Source: RPQJ01 sp963746325 (GTDB lineage Bacteria; Pseudomonadota; Gammaproteobacteria; Steroidobacterales; Steroidobacteraceae). From it: DNA of 64,000 bases. The notes below the pieces were generated by a model. It saw only the letters and a program-made list of their open reading frames with translations, did no database searches and had not been told where the DNA came from. Position numbers and translations under genes: made by a program. Of this stretch, positions 22,902-31,517 are shown in pieces; within the stretch, counting starts at the first letter, position 1, and each line of letters starts with the position of its first letter. The stretch is taken from contig CAVVBC010000002.1 in NCBI GenBank assembly GCA_963746325.1, positions 69,070-133,069 on the forward strand. Direction: 5' to 3'.

Positions 22902-24167
22902 GTGCCTGAACTCGACTTCACGCTGGTCTGGAACTTCGCCACCGCGCTGCTCACCGGCGCGTTGATCGGCATCGAGCGCGAGCGGCACAAGCAGCTGCTC
23001 GAACACCCGGAGATCGCGGGCCTGCGCACCTTCGTGCTGTTCGCCCTGTTCGGCGCGTTGTGCGGCTGGATGACGCTGGTGCTGCACACACCCTGGATCC
23101 TGGCGGCAGGCCTGCTCGCAGCCGCCGCGACCGTCATCGCGGGTTACGTCTTGTCCGTGCGGCTCAATCCGGACGGCCTCGGCCTGACCACCGAGGTCGC
23201 AGCGATCGCGACGTTCCTGCTGGGCGCCCTCGCCGCGCACGGCCAGCGTGAGCTCACCGTCGGCCTGGGCGTGATCGTCGCCGCGGTGCTCGCCTACAAG
23301 CAGCCCCTGCACGGGTTCGTGAGCAGGCTCGACAGCGAGGACGTCTACGCGGCCCTGCGGCTGCTGATCGCGACGTTCATCGTGCTGCCGCTCATCCCCA
23401 ACAGGCCGCTCGACCCCTGGGGCGCGTTGAACCTGCAATCGCTATGGCTGCTGGTGCTGCTGATCTCGGGCCTGTCGCTGGTGGGCTACATCCTCACGCG
23501 GCTGCTCGGCGCCCATCGCGGCCTGCCGCTCACGGGACTCACGGGCGGCCTGGTGTCATCGACGGCCGTCACGTTGTCGTTCGCGCGGCAAAGCCTCGAA
23601 CCGCAGTACGCCGGGGCCCGCGCCGCACTCGCGAGCGGCGTGCTGCTCGCCTGGACGGTCAGTTTCATCCGCGTGCTGATCGAAGTGCTGGTGGTCAACC
23701 GCGCGCTGCTGCCGCAGTTGCTGCCTCCCCTCACGGCGATGGCGCTGGTGGCGGCGGCCTTCGCGGGCTGGTACCTGCGCCAGGCCGGCAGCGGCGTCGA
23801 GGCTCAAGTCGTGCAGCTGCGCAACCCGTTCAGCCTGACGTCGGCCGTGAAGTTCGCCGCGCTGTTCGCGGTCGTGCTGCTGGTGGTGGCGATCGTGCGC
23901 ACTCATGCGCCGGAGTCGGGGCTGTACTACGTGGCGGCGCTCGCGGGCACGACCGACGTCGACGCCATCACGCTGTCGATGGCCCAGTACGCGCGCTCGG
24001 GCAGCCCCCAGGTCGCGGCAAATGCGATCACGATTGCCGCGCTCAGCAACACCGTCGTCAAGGCCGGCATGGTGATGGCGCTCGGCACGCGCGAGCTACG
24101 CACGTCGATTCTGGTGGCCACAATCGGCATACTCGCCGCGGGTGTCGGGGCCATCGTCCTGACCTGA
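22902..24167 (+). CDS. DUF4010 / MgtC-like integral membrane protein
   Basis: This is a membrane protein of about 421 residues and 10-12 predicted helices. The N-terminal MgtC-like part has ALLTGALIGIERERHKQLLE and AGLRTFVLFALFGALCG. The C-terminal DUF4010 part contains TGLTGGLVSSTAVTLSFAR and ALAGTTDVDAITLSMAQYAR, which look like transport-type motifs. Function is not established; some relatives are linked to magnesium or acid tolerance. The GTG start at 22902 follows AGGAGGG, which overlaps the stop codon of the M64 gene, so the genes form an operon. The gene is intact. Confidence 0.85.
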   Translation: MPELDFTLVWNFATALLTGALIGIERERHKQLLEHPEIAGLRTFVLFALFGALCGWMTLVLHTPWILAAGLLAAAATVIAGYVLSVRLNPDGLGLTTEVAAIATFLLGALAAHGQRELTVGLGVIVAAVLAYKQPLHGFVSRLDSEDVYAALRLLIATFIVLPLIPNRPLDPWGALNLQSLWLLVLLISGLSLVGYILTRLLGAHRGLPLTGLTGGLVSSTAVTLSFARQSLEPQYAGARAALASGVLLAWTVSFIRVLIEVLVVNRALLPQLLPPLTAMALVAAAFAGWYLRQAGSGVEAQVVQLRNPFSLTSAVKFAALFAVVLLVVAIVRTHAPESGLYYVAALAGTTDVDAITLSMAQYARSGSPQVAANAITIAALSNTVVKAGMVMALGTRELRTSILVATIGILAAGVGAIVLT

Positions 24168-24202
24168 CCCCAGGGGGAGGATCACGCCAGGAGCACCGAC
24201 CG

Positions 24203-25441
24203 ATGTCGCAGGGACCGTTTGACCGCACGCTCGACCCGCTGGCGTCGCCGCTGCGGCAGCCGCGCGTGGCGCGAGCCCTGGCCTGGACGCTCGGCATCCT
24301 GCTCGCATTCGCCTCGCTCGTCATCTGCGCCGTCGTCGCCGGGCTCGGGTCCGCCGCCACCGCGGTTTTCGTGCGCGCACTCGCACTGTCGTCTGCTATG
24401 TCGTTGCTGCCGATCCTGATCCTCTGGTACCTCGACCGGCGCGAACGCGAGTCGCGCCATGCCTTTGCCGCCGCATTCCTCTGGGGCGGCTTGATCGCCA
24501 CCACGCTCGCCCTGCCGCTCAACACCGCGGCGATCATGGCCGTGACGCAATGGCTCGAGCAGTTCCCCGAACTGGGCACGATGCTCGGCCCGGATGCGGC
24601 GATGATGATCGGCGCGCCGCTCTCGGCCCCTATCGTCGAGGAAACGACGAAAGGCATTGGCATCGTGCTGCTGTTCTGGCTGTTGCGCGGCGAGTTCGAC
24701 AACGTGCGCGACGGCTTCATCTACGGCGCGCTCATCGGCGCAGGCTTCAACTGGTTCGAGTCCGCGCTGTACGTGCAGCAGAACTTCGTCGAGTTCGGCA
24801 CGGCGCCGTACGGCTTCCAGATCGGCACGCGCTTCGCATGGCTCGGGCTCGCGGGCCACGCCCTTTTCTCCGGAATCTTCGGCGCCGCGCTTGGCGTCTC
24901 GCGCGCGACCTCGAAAATGTGGCTGCGCCTGCTGGCGCCCGTGGCGGGCTTTGCGCTCGCAATCCTGGGCCATGCCTGGAACAACTCGCTGCCCCTGTTT
25001 TTTGCGCTGGCTGCGGCCAAGGGCGGCGAGGCGGCCCCGACCGAAGTGCTCGCCCCGCCCACGCTCGGCCTCTGGGAAGCGATGTTCGCAGCCAGCGTTT
25101 CCAACCTGGTCGTGTTCCTGCCTTTTGCCCTGCTGCTCGCTGCGATCGTCTATCGCAGCGGCATGGCCGAGAGGCGCGTGATCATCGACGAGCTCGCAGC
25201 CGAGGTCGGCCGCAGCGTCACCGCGGCCGAGTTCACGGCCATCAAGGGCGACCGCGTGTTCCGCACACGCCGCATCGACCCGCGCAACGAGCAGGTGTCC
25301 GCCGCGCTCATCAATGCGCAGAACGAACTGGCGTTCCGCAAGCGCCGGCTGCGGGATCGCGGCTTCGATCCGGCGCTGGACGGCCTGCTCGAGCAGCGAC
25401 GGGCGCAGATTGCGGCATTACGGCAGCGGCTGGCGGGATGA
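24203..25441 (+). CDS. PrsW-family intramembrane metalloprotease-like protein
   Basis: This 412-residue multi-span protein matches the PrsW family (related to CPBP/abortive-infection proteases). Bacillus PrsW cuts an anti-sigma factor. The active-site signature is PIVEETTKGIGIVLLF, with EExxK, then FIYGALIGAGFNWFESALYV. His residues occur in GLAGHALFSGIFGAALG and ILGHAWNNSLP. A cytosolic C-terminal tail of about 90 residues ends IAALRQRLAG. The ATG at 24203 has CAGGAG upstream. It is the last gene of the LysR-M64-DUF4010-PrsW run. No anti-sigma factor is visible nearby, so the substrate is unknown. Confidence 0.85.
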   Translation: MSQGPFDRTLDPLASPLRQPRVARALAWTLGILLAFASLVICAVVAGLGSAATAVFVRALALSSAMSLLPILILWYLDRRERESRHAFAAAFLWGGLIATTLALPLNTAAIMAVTQWLEQFPELGTMLGPDAAMMIGAPLSAPIVEETTKGIGIVLLFWLLRGEFDNVRDGFIYGALIGAGFNWFESALYVQQNFVEFGTAPYGFQIGTRFAWLGLAGHALFSGIFGAALGVSRATSKMWLRLLAPVAGFALAILGHAWNNSLPLFFALAAAKGGEAAPTEVLAPPTLGLWEAMFAASVSNLVVFLPFALLLAAIVYRSGMAERRVIIDELAAEVGRSVTAAEFTAIKGDRVFRTRRIDPRNEQVSAALINAQNELAFRKRRLRDRGFDPALDGLLEQRRAQIAALRQRLAG

Positions 25442-25541
25442 CGGCGTGGAACGCGACCAATTCGCAGCAATTACGTATTTCCGCGCACGGCCTGCCGACG
25501 CACATTGTGCGTGCATAAAAAAGCGATCCCTGGAGCCTTCC

Positions 25542-26060
25542 ATGCGCAAGAGCCGTGCCTTTTTCCTCACCCTCGTCGCCACCGTCGCCTGCAGCGCAAT
25601 TCCTGCGCAAGCGGCCGATACCGTGTTCAAGGCGGCCCTGGATGGCCTGCAGACCCTGCCCGATCCAATCAATACGCCGGCTTCCGGCAGCCTGGAACTG
25701 CGCCTGAGCGCCGACGGCAAGACGATCCACTACAAGCTCGTGGTCGACAAGCTCACCAATCCTTCGCAGGCTGACGTGCATTTCGGCAGTTCGAGCCAGA
25801 ACGGCCAGCCCGTGGTCAAGCTGTGGCCCAGGGCCGGCGCAACGGCGAAGCGAGGCGAGTTCAGCGGCGTGCTGGCGGAAGGCTCGTTCGACGCCGGCGA
25901 CTTCATCGGCCCGATGGTCGGGTCGCCGATGTCCGACCTGGTCGACGAACTTCGCTCCGGCAACACCTACGTCAATGTCCACACCTACGATGGCGTGGAT
26001 CCCCCGTACTCCGGCCCGGGCGACTACCGCGTCGGCGAAATCCGCGGCCAGATCAAGTAA
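25542..26060 (+). CDS. Exported CHRD domain protein
   Basis: This is a 172-residue secreted protein with signal peptide MRKSRAFFLTLVATVACSAI and likely cleavage after AQA. The mature part is a single CHRD domain, a beta-sandwich first seen in chordin: FKAALDGLQTLPDP, LELRLSADGKTIHYKLVVDK, ADVHFGSSSQNGQPVVKLWP and ending YVNVHTYDGVDPPYSGPGDY-RVGEIRGQI. Bacterial CHRD proteins are mostly uncharacterised. The gene is intact, with TGGAG upstream of the ATG. It lies just before the ahpC control region and no terminator is evident between them. Confidence 0.88.
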   Translation: MRKSRAFFLTLVATVACSAIPAQAADTVFKAALDGLQTLPDPINTPASGSLELRLSADGKTIHYKLVVDKLTNPSQADVHFGSSSQNGQPVVKLWPRAGATAKRGEFSGVLAEGSFDAGDFIGPMVGSPMSDLVDELRSGNTYVNVHTYDGVDPPYSGPGDYRVGEIRGQIK

Positions 26061-26114
26061 ATCCTGCCACGGTCGGGTTGGGTGGGCCGGGTCCGGCTGG
26101 ACCCCGCCCGTCCC

Positions 26115-26151
26115 ATAGGCGCAGCCTATCAGGCAGCGCAGAAGGTTCTAT
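26115..26151 (+). promoter_or_regulatory. OxyR-type operator upstream of ahpC
   Basis: OxyR binds four ATAG/CTAT quarter-sites with spacing 7-7-7. Here ATAG (26115) is followed after seven bases by CTAT (26126). After seven more comes CGCA (26137), and after seven more CTAT (26148). Three of the four quarter-sites are perfect and the spacing is exact. The site is 81 bases upstream of the ahpC start, as expected for an activator. Confidence 0.75.
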
Positions 26152-26231
26152 TGGCCCGCGCGGCCAGAACCCCGGACAATGCCGCCACTCGAGCTGCCAA
26201 GCCCGGCCCCTTTTCCAACCTGGAGACACTC

Positions 26232-26795
26232 ATGTCGTTGATCAACACCCCCGTCCCGGCGTTCAAGACGCAGGCCTTCCACAACGGCAAGTTCGTCGAA
26301 GTCAGCAACGAATCGATGAAGGGCAAGTGGTCCGTCGTGATCTTCATGCCGGCCGCCTTCACCTTCAACTGCCCGACCGAAGTCGAAGACGCCGCCGACA
26401 ACTATGCCGAGTTCCAGAAGCTCGGCGCCGAGGTCTACATCGTCACCACCGACACGCACTTCTCGCACAAGGTGTGGCACGAGACCTCCCCCGCCGTCGG
26501 CAAGGCGAAGTTCCCGCTGGTCGGCGACCCGACGCACACCCTGACGCGCGGCTTCGGCGTGCACATCGACGAGGCCGGCCTCGCGCTGCGCGGCACGTTC
26601 GTGGTCGACCCCAGCGGCACCATCAAGACGCTCGAGATCCACGACAACGCGATCGCGCGTGACGTCAAGGAGACCCTGCGCAAGCTGAAGGCCGCCCAGT
26701 ACGTCGCCGCGCACCCGGGCGAAGTGTGCCCGGCCAAGTGGAACGACGGCGCCAAGACGCTGAAGCCGTCGCTCGAACTGGTCGGCAAGATCTAA
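26232..26795 (+). CDS. ahpC: Alkyl hydroperoxide reductase subunit C (peroxiredoxin)
   Basis: AhpC reduces hydrogen peroxide and organic hydroperoxides in the cytoplasm and is re-reduced by AhpF. It is intact and 187 residues, the E. coli length. The peroxidatic Cys47 is in AAFTFNCPTEVED and the resolving Cys166 in HPGEVCPAKW. The usual FYPADFTFVCPTE is here FMPAAFTFNCPTE. The start MSLINTPVPAFKTQAFHNGK is as in E. coli. It has an OxyR-like operator upstream and its own terminator downstream, so it is transcribed separately from ahpF. Confidence 0.97.
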   Translation: MSLINTPVPAFKTQAFHNGKFVEVSNESMKGKWSVVIFMPAAFTFNCPTEVEDAADNYAEFQKLGAEVYIVTTDTHFSHKVWHETSPAVGKAKFPLVGDPTHTLTRGFGVHIDEAGLALRGTFVVDPSGTIKTLEIHDNAIARDVKETLRKLKAAQYVAAHPGEVCPAKWNDGAKTLKPSLELVGKI

Positions 26796-26847
26796 GCCGG
26801 CCGCCTTCCAGTCCTCCCCCTGCGAGGCGCGACCGCGCGCCTCGACT

Positions 26848-26881
26848 GGCCCCACCCGCCCCGTGCCGGTGGGGCCTTTTT
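26848..26881 (+). terminator. Rho-independent terminator of ahpC
   Basis: GGCCCCACC and GGTGGGGCC form a perfect 9-bp stem around an 11-base loop, followed by five T residues. It lies 53 bases after the ahpC stop codon. Confidence 0.9.
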
Positions 26882-26912
26882 CTTGTCCGGGCACGGCCGC
26901 CCGCTGTTCCCC

Positions 26913-26949
26913 ATAGGGCTGCCCTATCGCGGATATCGGCAAGTTCTGT
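26913..26949 (+). promoter_or_regulatory. OxyR-type operator upstream of ahpF
   Basis: ATAG (26913), seven bases, CTAT (26924), seven bases, ATCG (26935), seven bases, CTGT (26946) match the four-quarter OxyR pattern, with the first two perfect. The same geometry is found before ahpC. The site is 69 bases upstream of the ahpF start. Confidence 0.72.
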
Positions 26950-27017
26950 TGGTCGGCCGGACGGACAGGGGCACACTGGCGGCCTGTACATACACCGCCA
27001 CCCAAGGTAGCGACGCC

Positions 27018-28618
27018 ATGCTCGACGCAGACATCAAGGAACAACTCCAGGGCTACCTCGGCCGGCTCACGCAGCCGATCGAGATCATCGCCGCGCTCGA
27101 CGACACCGATGCAGCCCGCGAGATGCAGGAGCTGCTGCGCGAGATCGCGCCGCTGTCCAGCCTCATCAGCTACCGCGAGGTCCGCGGCAGCGACGTCCCG
27201 GCGGGCCGGCGCACCCCGTCGTTCCGCATCACGCGCGCGGGCGCGGACATGGGGATCGACTTCGCGGGCATCCCGATGGGACACGAGTTCACGTCGCTGG
27301 TGCTTGCGCTGCTGCAGGCCGGCGGTTATCCGCCCAAGGTCGACGACGCCGTGATCGAGCAGATCAAGGCGCTGGAGGGCGACTACAACTTCGAGATCTT
27401 CATCTCGCTCTCGTGCCACAACTGCCCCGAGGTCGTGCAGTCGCTCAACCTCATGGCGGTGCTGAACCCGCGCGTGCGCACCACGATGATCGACGGCGCG
27501 CTGTTCCAGCAGGAAGTCGAAAGCCGCCAGGTCATGGCCGTGCCGTTCGTGTTCCTGAACGGCGTGGAGTTCAACCAGGGCCGCATCAGCCTCGAGGAAA
27601 TCCTGGCCAAGGTCGACACCCGCGCCGGCGAACGCGCCGCGGCGCAGATCGACGCCAAGGACCCGTTCGACGTGCTCGTCGTGGGCGGCGGTCCGGCGGG
27701 CTCGTCCGCGGCGATCTATGCCGCGCGCAAGGGCATCCGCACCGGCGTCGTGGCCGACCGCTTCGGCGGCCAGGTCATGGACACGCTCGGCATCGAGAAC
27801 TTCATCTCGGTCAAGGCGACCGAAGGCCCGAAGCTCGCGGCCGCGCTCGAAGAACACGTCAAGCACTACGACGTCGACATCATGAACCTGCAGCGCGCGG
27901 CAGCGCTCGAGCCGGCGGGCGACGACGGCTTGTTCACGGTCAAGCTCGAAAGCGGCGCCACGCTCAAGAGCCGCACGGTGATCATCTCCACCGGCGCGCG
28001 CTGGCGCCAGATGAACGTGCCGGGCGAGAAGGAATACTCCGGCAAGGGCGTGGCCTACTGCCCGCACTGCGACGGCCCGCTGTTCAAGGGCAAGCGCGTG
28101 GCGGTGATCGGCGGCGGCAACTCGGGCGTCGAAGCCGCGATCGACCTCGCCGGCATCGTCGGCGCACGTCACGCTGATCGAGTTCGACGGCAAGCTGCGC
28201 GCCGACGAGGTGCTGCAGCGCAAGCTGCGCAGCCTGCCGAACGTGCGCGTCGATCGTCTCGGCGCAGACCACCGAAGTGCACGGCACCGACGGCAAGGTG
28301 AGCGCGCTGAGCTACAAGGACCGCGCCTCGGGCGAGATCCATCGCGTCGAGCTCGAAGGCGTGTTCGTGCAGATCGGCCTGCTGCCCAACACCGACTGGC
28401 TCAAGGGCACGGTCGCGCTGTCGCCGCGCGGCGAGATCGAGGTCGACGCCAAGGGCCAGACCTCGTTGCCGGGCGTGTTCGCGGCCGGCGACGCCACGAC
28501 GGTGCCGTACAAGCAGATCATCATCGCGATGGGCGAAGGCTCGAAGGCGGCGCTCAGCGCGTTCGATCACCTGATCCGCGTGCCGGTGGCAGCGGCGGAC
28601 GCAGCCGCCGCGGCGTGA
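27018..28618 (+). CDS. ahpF: Alkyl hydroperoxide reductase subunit F (two frameshifts)
   Basis: AhpF is the flavoprotein disulfide reductase that passes electrons from NADH to AhpC. The N-terminal thioredoxin-like domains carry the redox pair in SLSCHNCPEVVQSL. The FAD domain follows (VLVVGGGPAGSSAAIYAARK), then the second redox pair in VAYCPHCDGPLFKGK and the NADH-binding VAVIGGGNSGVEAAIDLAG. The C-terminus has LPGVFAAGDATTVPYKQII. The frame changes near 28165 and 28260; at the second a single G is added in VRVIVSAQTTEVHG. The total is about 533 residues. It has an OxyR-like site upstream. Confidence 0.96.
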
Positions 28619-28623
28619 ATTCA

Positions 28624-28647
28624 CCTCTCCCGCTCCAGCGGGAGAGG
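28624..28647. repeat. Perfect 11-bp inverted repeat after ahpF
   Basis: CCTCTCCCGCT and AGCGGGAGAGG are separated by CC, six bases after the ahpF stop. There is no T-run, so it is not a classical terminator. It may stabilise the 3' end or be a REP-like dispersed element. Confidence 0.75.
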
Positions 28648-28740
28648 GAGTTGCGGGATAGCGGTTTTCACCACTGCCCGCCCCGCGCCCGGCGGGACTA
28701 ACTTCCATCGGTCAATCAACGGGATCGACCCGGAGCACCC

Positions 28741-28887
28741 ATGGAAGCCTTCTCGTTGCTGTTCACGACCGACTACGGCCTGATGAGCCTCGGCGTCATC
28801 CTGTTCATCATCGTGATGGGCGTTTACCTGAAAGCGAAGTTCAGCAAGCTGATGAACCAGGAGCCGGGCAAGGAAGGCTGGGATTAA
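28741..28887 (+). CDS. DUF3149 membrane miniprotein
   Basis: This is a 48-residue protein: MEAFSLLFTTDYGLMSLGVI, then a hydrophobic helix (LFIIVMGVYL) and a short basic tail with KAKFSKLMNQEPGKEGW. It matches the DUF3149 family, single-span miniproteins of unknown function found in gamma- and betaproteobacteria. The ATG at 28741 follows CGGAGCACCC. The gene converges with the cytochrome b gene, with six bases between the stops. Confidence 0.85.
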   Translation: MEAFSLLFTTDYGLMSLGVILFIIVMGVYLKAKFSKLMNQEPGKEGWD

Positions 28888-28893
28888 CGGCGC

Positions 28894-29356
28894 TCAGAAG
28901 TCGAGCAGGTGCGCCGCCACGGCCACCACGTGCGCGACGCCCACGCCGATCAGCGCGCGCGCCGAGTAGATGTGCAGGCTGCGCCAGGTGATGGCGTCGG
29001 CCGTACCCTGCAGGAAGAACCACAGCGCGCCGGTCACGGCCGGTCGCGAGCAGCGCCAGCAGCAGCAGTCCCTCGATGACGCCGCCGAGGCCCGCCGTCT
29101 TGCCGGGCAGGTACTGCCTGAGCCTGCCGCCGCCGGCCACTGAGACCGCGTAGAGCACGCCGCACACCAGCGTGAGCCAGCCCACCGCGACGTGCGCGTA
29201 GTCGAAGAAGCCCGCGTCGCCCGGGATCCTGCGCAGCATCGACACCCACGGGCTCGTGGCGACGAGCCACACCACGAACAGCGCGACCACGACGTGCAGG
29301 TGCGCGTTGATGATCTCGCGCCGCGAGAGCCCCGACGGCGCGCCCGCCTTACGCAA
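28894..29356 (-). CDS. Cytochrome b561-type membrane protein (one frameshift)
   Basis: This is a four-helix membrane protein of about 153 residues. Paired histidines typical of b-type haem ligands occur in INAHLHVVVALFVVWLVA, FDYAHVAVGWLTLVCGVLYA, SLHIYSARALIGVGVAHVVA and AVAAHLLDF. It resembles bacterial cytochrome b561/b6-domain proteins that move electrons between quinones and periplasmic partners. The frame changes near 29040, between LLLALLATG and VTGALWFFLQGTADAI. There is no ATG, and a TTG at 29356 overlapping the end of hemG is the likely start. Coupling to hemG suggests a role near haem or quinone chemistry. Confidence 0.8.
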
Positions 29357-29894
29357 CGGCCTTGCCCTCGGCCAGCGCCACCACGCGGCCGGCGAAGCGC
29401 CGCACCTCGTCCCACGGCGTGAACTCGACGTTGGTGTGCAGGTCGGTCGGGCCACCGGTGAGCCGCATGATGAAGCGGATGATGTGGCGGTCGAACGGGC
29501 CATACCGCTGGTAGTCGAGCACGCCGCCAAACACGGCGAGCAGCCGCGGCCGCCACGTCGTGAGGCCGAGGAACTTCTGCATGTACGGGTTCGTCTCGGG
29601 CGTGTTCTTGTGCGGCTTGCGCGCGACCAGGCTCACGGAGAAGAACGCGTTGGGCTTGCCATCGAGCAGCGCACGGTGCTCGTCGATGAAGGCGTACACG
29701 GCCGGATTGTGCTTGCCGTGGCGGATGCTGGCGCCGATCACGATCGCGTCGAAGCTCGCTGCGTCCTGCGGGCCATCGACCAGTGGCCGCACCTCGGCCA
29801 CGTGGCCGAGCCGCACGACTTCGTCGCGCAGTACGCCGCTGATTTTCTCGGTGTGGCCGTAGACGCCGTAATGCAGGAACAGGATTCTGGCCAA
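29349..29894 (-). CDS. hemG: Menaquinone-dependent protoporphyrinogen IX dehydrogenase (flavodoxin type)
   Basis: HemG oxidises protoporphyrinogen IX to protoporphyrin IX, passing electrons through FMN to quinone. The flavodoxin-like start ARILFLHYGVYGHTEKISGV is followed by IVIGASIRHGKHNPAVYAF, the HemG-specific insertion LGLTTWRPRLLAVFGG and the end DYQRYGPFDRHIIRFIM. A TTG start at 29894 gives 181 residues, exactly the E. coli length. A longer form from a TTG at 29954 cannot be excluded. The gene overlaps the cytochrome b gene. Confidence 0.9.
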   Translation of the reverse strand: MARILFLHYGVYGHTEKISGVLRDEVVRLGHVAEVRPLVDGPQDAASFDAIVIGASIRHGKHNPAVYAFIDEHRALLDGKPNAFFSVSLVARKPHKNTPETNPYMQKFLGLTTWRPRLLAVFGGVLDYQRYGPFDRHIIRFIMRLTGGPTDLHTNVEFTPWDEVRRFAGRVVALAEGKAVA

Positions 29895-30049
29895 GCGGGA
29901 TGCACCATCGGGGCGGAAAGTCCGGATCGATTCTAACGGCGTCGATCCCCGCAATGGGATCGGTAGTGACCCTGAGGCTCATCCAGCGAGCCTGGCGCCT
30001 GCGACCCTGCTCCGACGACGGCCCAGACCCCGTCGCATGGAGTGGATCA

Positions 30050-31423
30050 ATGAACGATAAGAAACAGCAACAGCCGCCCCTGCCCACCCTGCTCGCCACG
30101 CCCCGGCGCCCCGCATTGCTTGCGGAGCACGACAACACGCTCGAAGTCCTCGTCCGCCTGCAGGCGCCCGACGCGCCGGCCGAGCTGCCGCAACGCAATC
30201 CGCTCCACCTGTCGCTGGTGATCGACCGCTCGGGCTCCATGTCGGGCCGGCCGCTGGCCGAGGCCCGGCGCTGCGCCGAGTTCGTGCTCGACGGGCTGCT
30301 GCCCACCGACCGCCTCTCGCTGGTCGTGTACGACGACGACGTCGACACGCTGGTGCCGGCCGTGCCGGTCGGCGACGGTCGCGAGGTCATCCGTCGCGCG
30401 ATCCGCCAGATCGCGGACGGCGGCTCCACCAACCTGCACGGCGGCTGGCACCAAGGCGTCGCCACGCTGCTGCCGTACGTCTCGCCGCAGAGCGTCTCGC
30501 GCGTGATCCTGCTATCGGACGGCTGCGCCAACGCAGGGTTGGTCGAGCCGCAGGCGATCTGGCAGCAATGCGTCGAGTTCGCAGCCGCCGGCATCGCCAC
30601 GTCGACGTACGGCCTCGGCAGCGGCTTCAACGAAGAGCTGATGATCGGCATGGCGCGCGCGGGCCACGGCGCGTCCTATTACGGTGAGTCGGCGGACGAC
30701 CTCATGGATCCGTTCCGCGAGGAGTTCGACCTGTTGAACGCCCTGTGCGCCCGGCAGCTCGAGCTGCAGATCGAGACGGCTGCGGGCGTGAAGGTGACGA
30801 TGCTCAATGACTACGCCGCCGCCGGCGACACCGCATGGCGGCTGCCGGACCTCGCGTACGGTGGCGAAGCCTGGGCGGTGCTGCGTTTCAAGGTGCCGAA
30901 GAAGCTCGTCGCCACCGGCGAGGGGAACGCCGCGGGCGTGACGCTCGGCACGATCGCGCTGCGCTACACGGGTATCGATGGCGAACCGCGCGCGATCCAG
31001 CCGCAGGCCTGCGCCCTGCCCGTGTTGCCCGCATCGGCCTTCGGCGCGATCAGCGACGACGAACTGGTCTTGCGTCGCATGAGCGAGCTCGAGGCGGCCG
31101 ACCTGCAGGTCAAGGCGCGGCGCGCGGCGATGGCCGGCGACTGGGACACGGTGATGCGCCTGCTGCGCAAGGCCGAAAAACTCGGCACCGACAACCCGTG
31201 GATCGCCGCGGTGGTCGTCGAACTGCGCAAGCTGGCCGAGCGGCGCGACGAGGCGATGTTCGCGAAGGCCTCGGCCTACGGCTCGCAGCGGATGCAGTCG
31301 CGGCTGGCTGCGCGCGACGAAAGCGGCGATGCAAACATCGCCGGGGCGCCGACCTACCTGCGGCGCAAGTCGCACCAGGGTCGCAGTGATGGCTCGGCGA
31401 AGCCGTCGTCGCCGCGCAGCTGA
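30050..31423 (+). CDS. von Willebrand factor type A domain protein
   Basis: This intact 457-residue protein has a VWA fold with the metal-ion-dependent adhesion site DRSGSMSGRPLAEARR at about residues 62-77, GGSTNLHGGW for the conserved Thr and VILLSDGCANAG for the third motif. No signal peptide or transmembrane helix is present, so it is probably cytoplasmic. The C-terminal 120 residues are helical and Ala/Arg-rich. In many bacteria such proteins pair with MoxR ATPases, but none is visible here. The gene is divergent from hemG. Its partner and function are unknown. Confidence 0.87.
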   Translation: MNDKKQQQPPLPTLLATPRRPALLAEHDNTLEVLVRLQAPDAPAELPQRNPLHLSLVIDRSGSMSGRPLAEARRCAEFVLDGLLPTDRLSLVVYDDDVDTLVPAVPVGDGREVIRRAIRQIADGGSTNLHGGWHQGVATLLPYVSPQSVSRVILLSDGCANAGLVEPQAIWQQCVEFAAAGIATSTYGLGSGFNEELMIGMARAGHGASYYGESADDLMDPFREEFDLLNALCARQLELQIETAAGVKVTMLNDYAAAGDTAWRLPDLAYGGEAWAVLRFKVPKKLVATGEGNAAGVTLGTIALRYTGIDGEPRAIQPQACALPVLPASAFGAISDDELVLRRMSELEAADLQVKARRAAMAGDWDTVMRLLRKAEKLGTDNPWIAAVVVELRKLAERRDEAMFAKASAYGSQRMQSRLAARDESGDANIAGAPTYLRRKSHQGRSDGSAKPSSPRS

Positions 31424-31482
31424 GGATCCAGCGACGGCCATCAGGTATCGGCGGCGGTGCCAGGGACGGTGCCGCTGCCGGT

Positions 31483-31511
31483 TTGACGCAGTCTCATTAC
31501 CCGGGTAATGT
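31483..31511 (+). promoter_or_regulatory. Sigma-70 promoter of the first vapBC module
   Basis: TTGACG (31483) and TAATGT (31506) are 17 bases apart, the optimal spacing. Transcription would start at about 31518, which is the A of the vapB ATG, so the mRNA could be leaderless. Confidence 0.7.
31495..31510. promoter_or_regulatory. Palindromic operator of the first vapBC module
   Basis: CATTACCCGGGTAATG is a perfect 16-bp palindrome that covers the spacer and most of the -10 box of the vapB promoter. This is where a VapB-VapC complex would bind for autorepression. Confidence 0.78.
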
Positions 31512-31517
31512 GGACGC

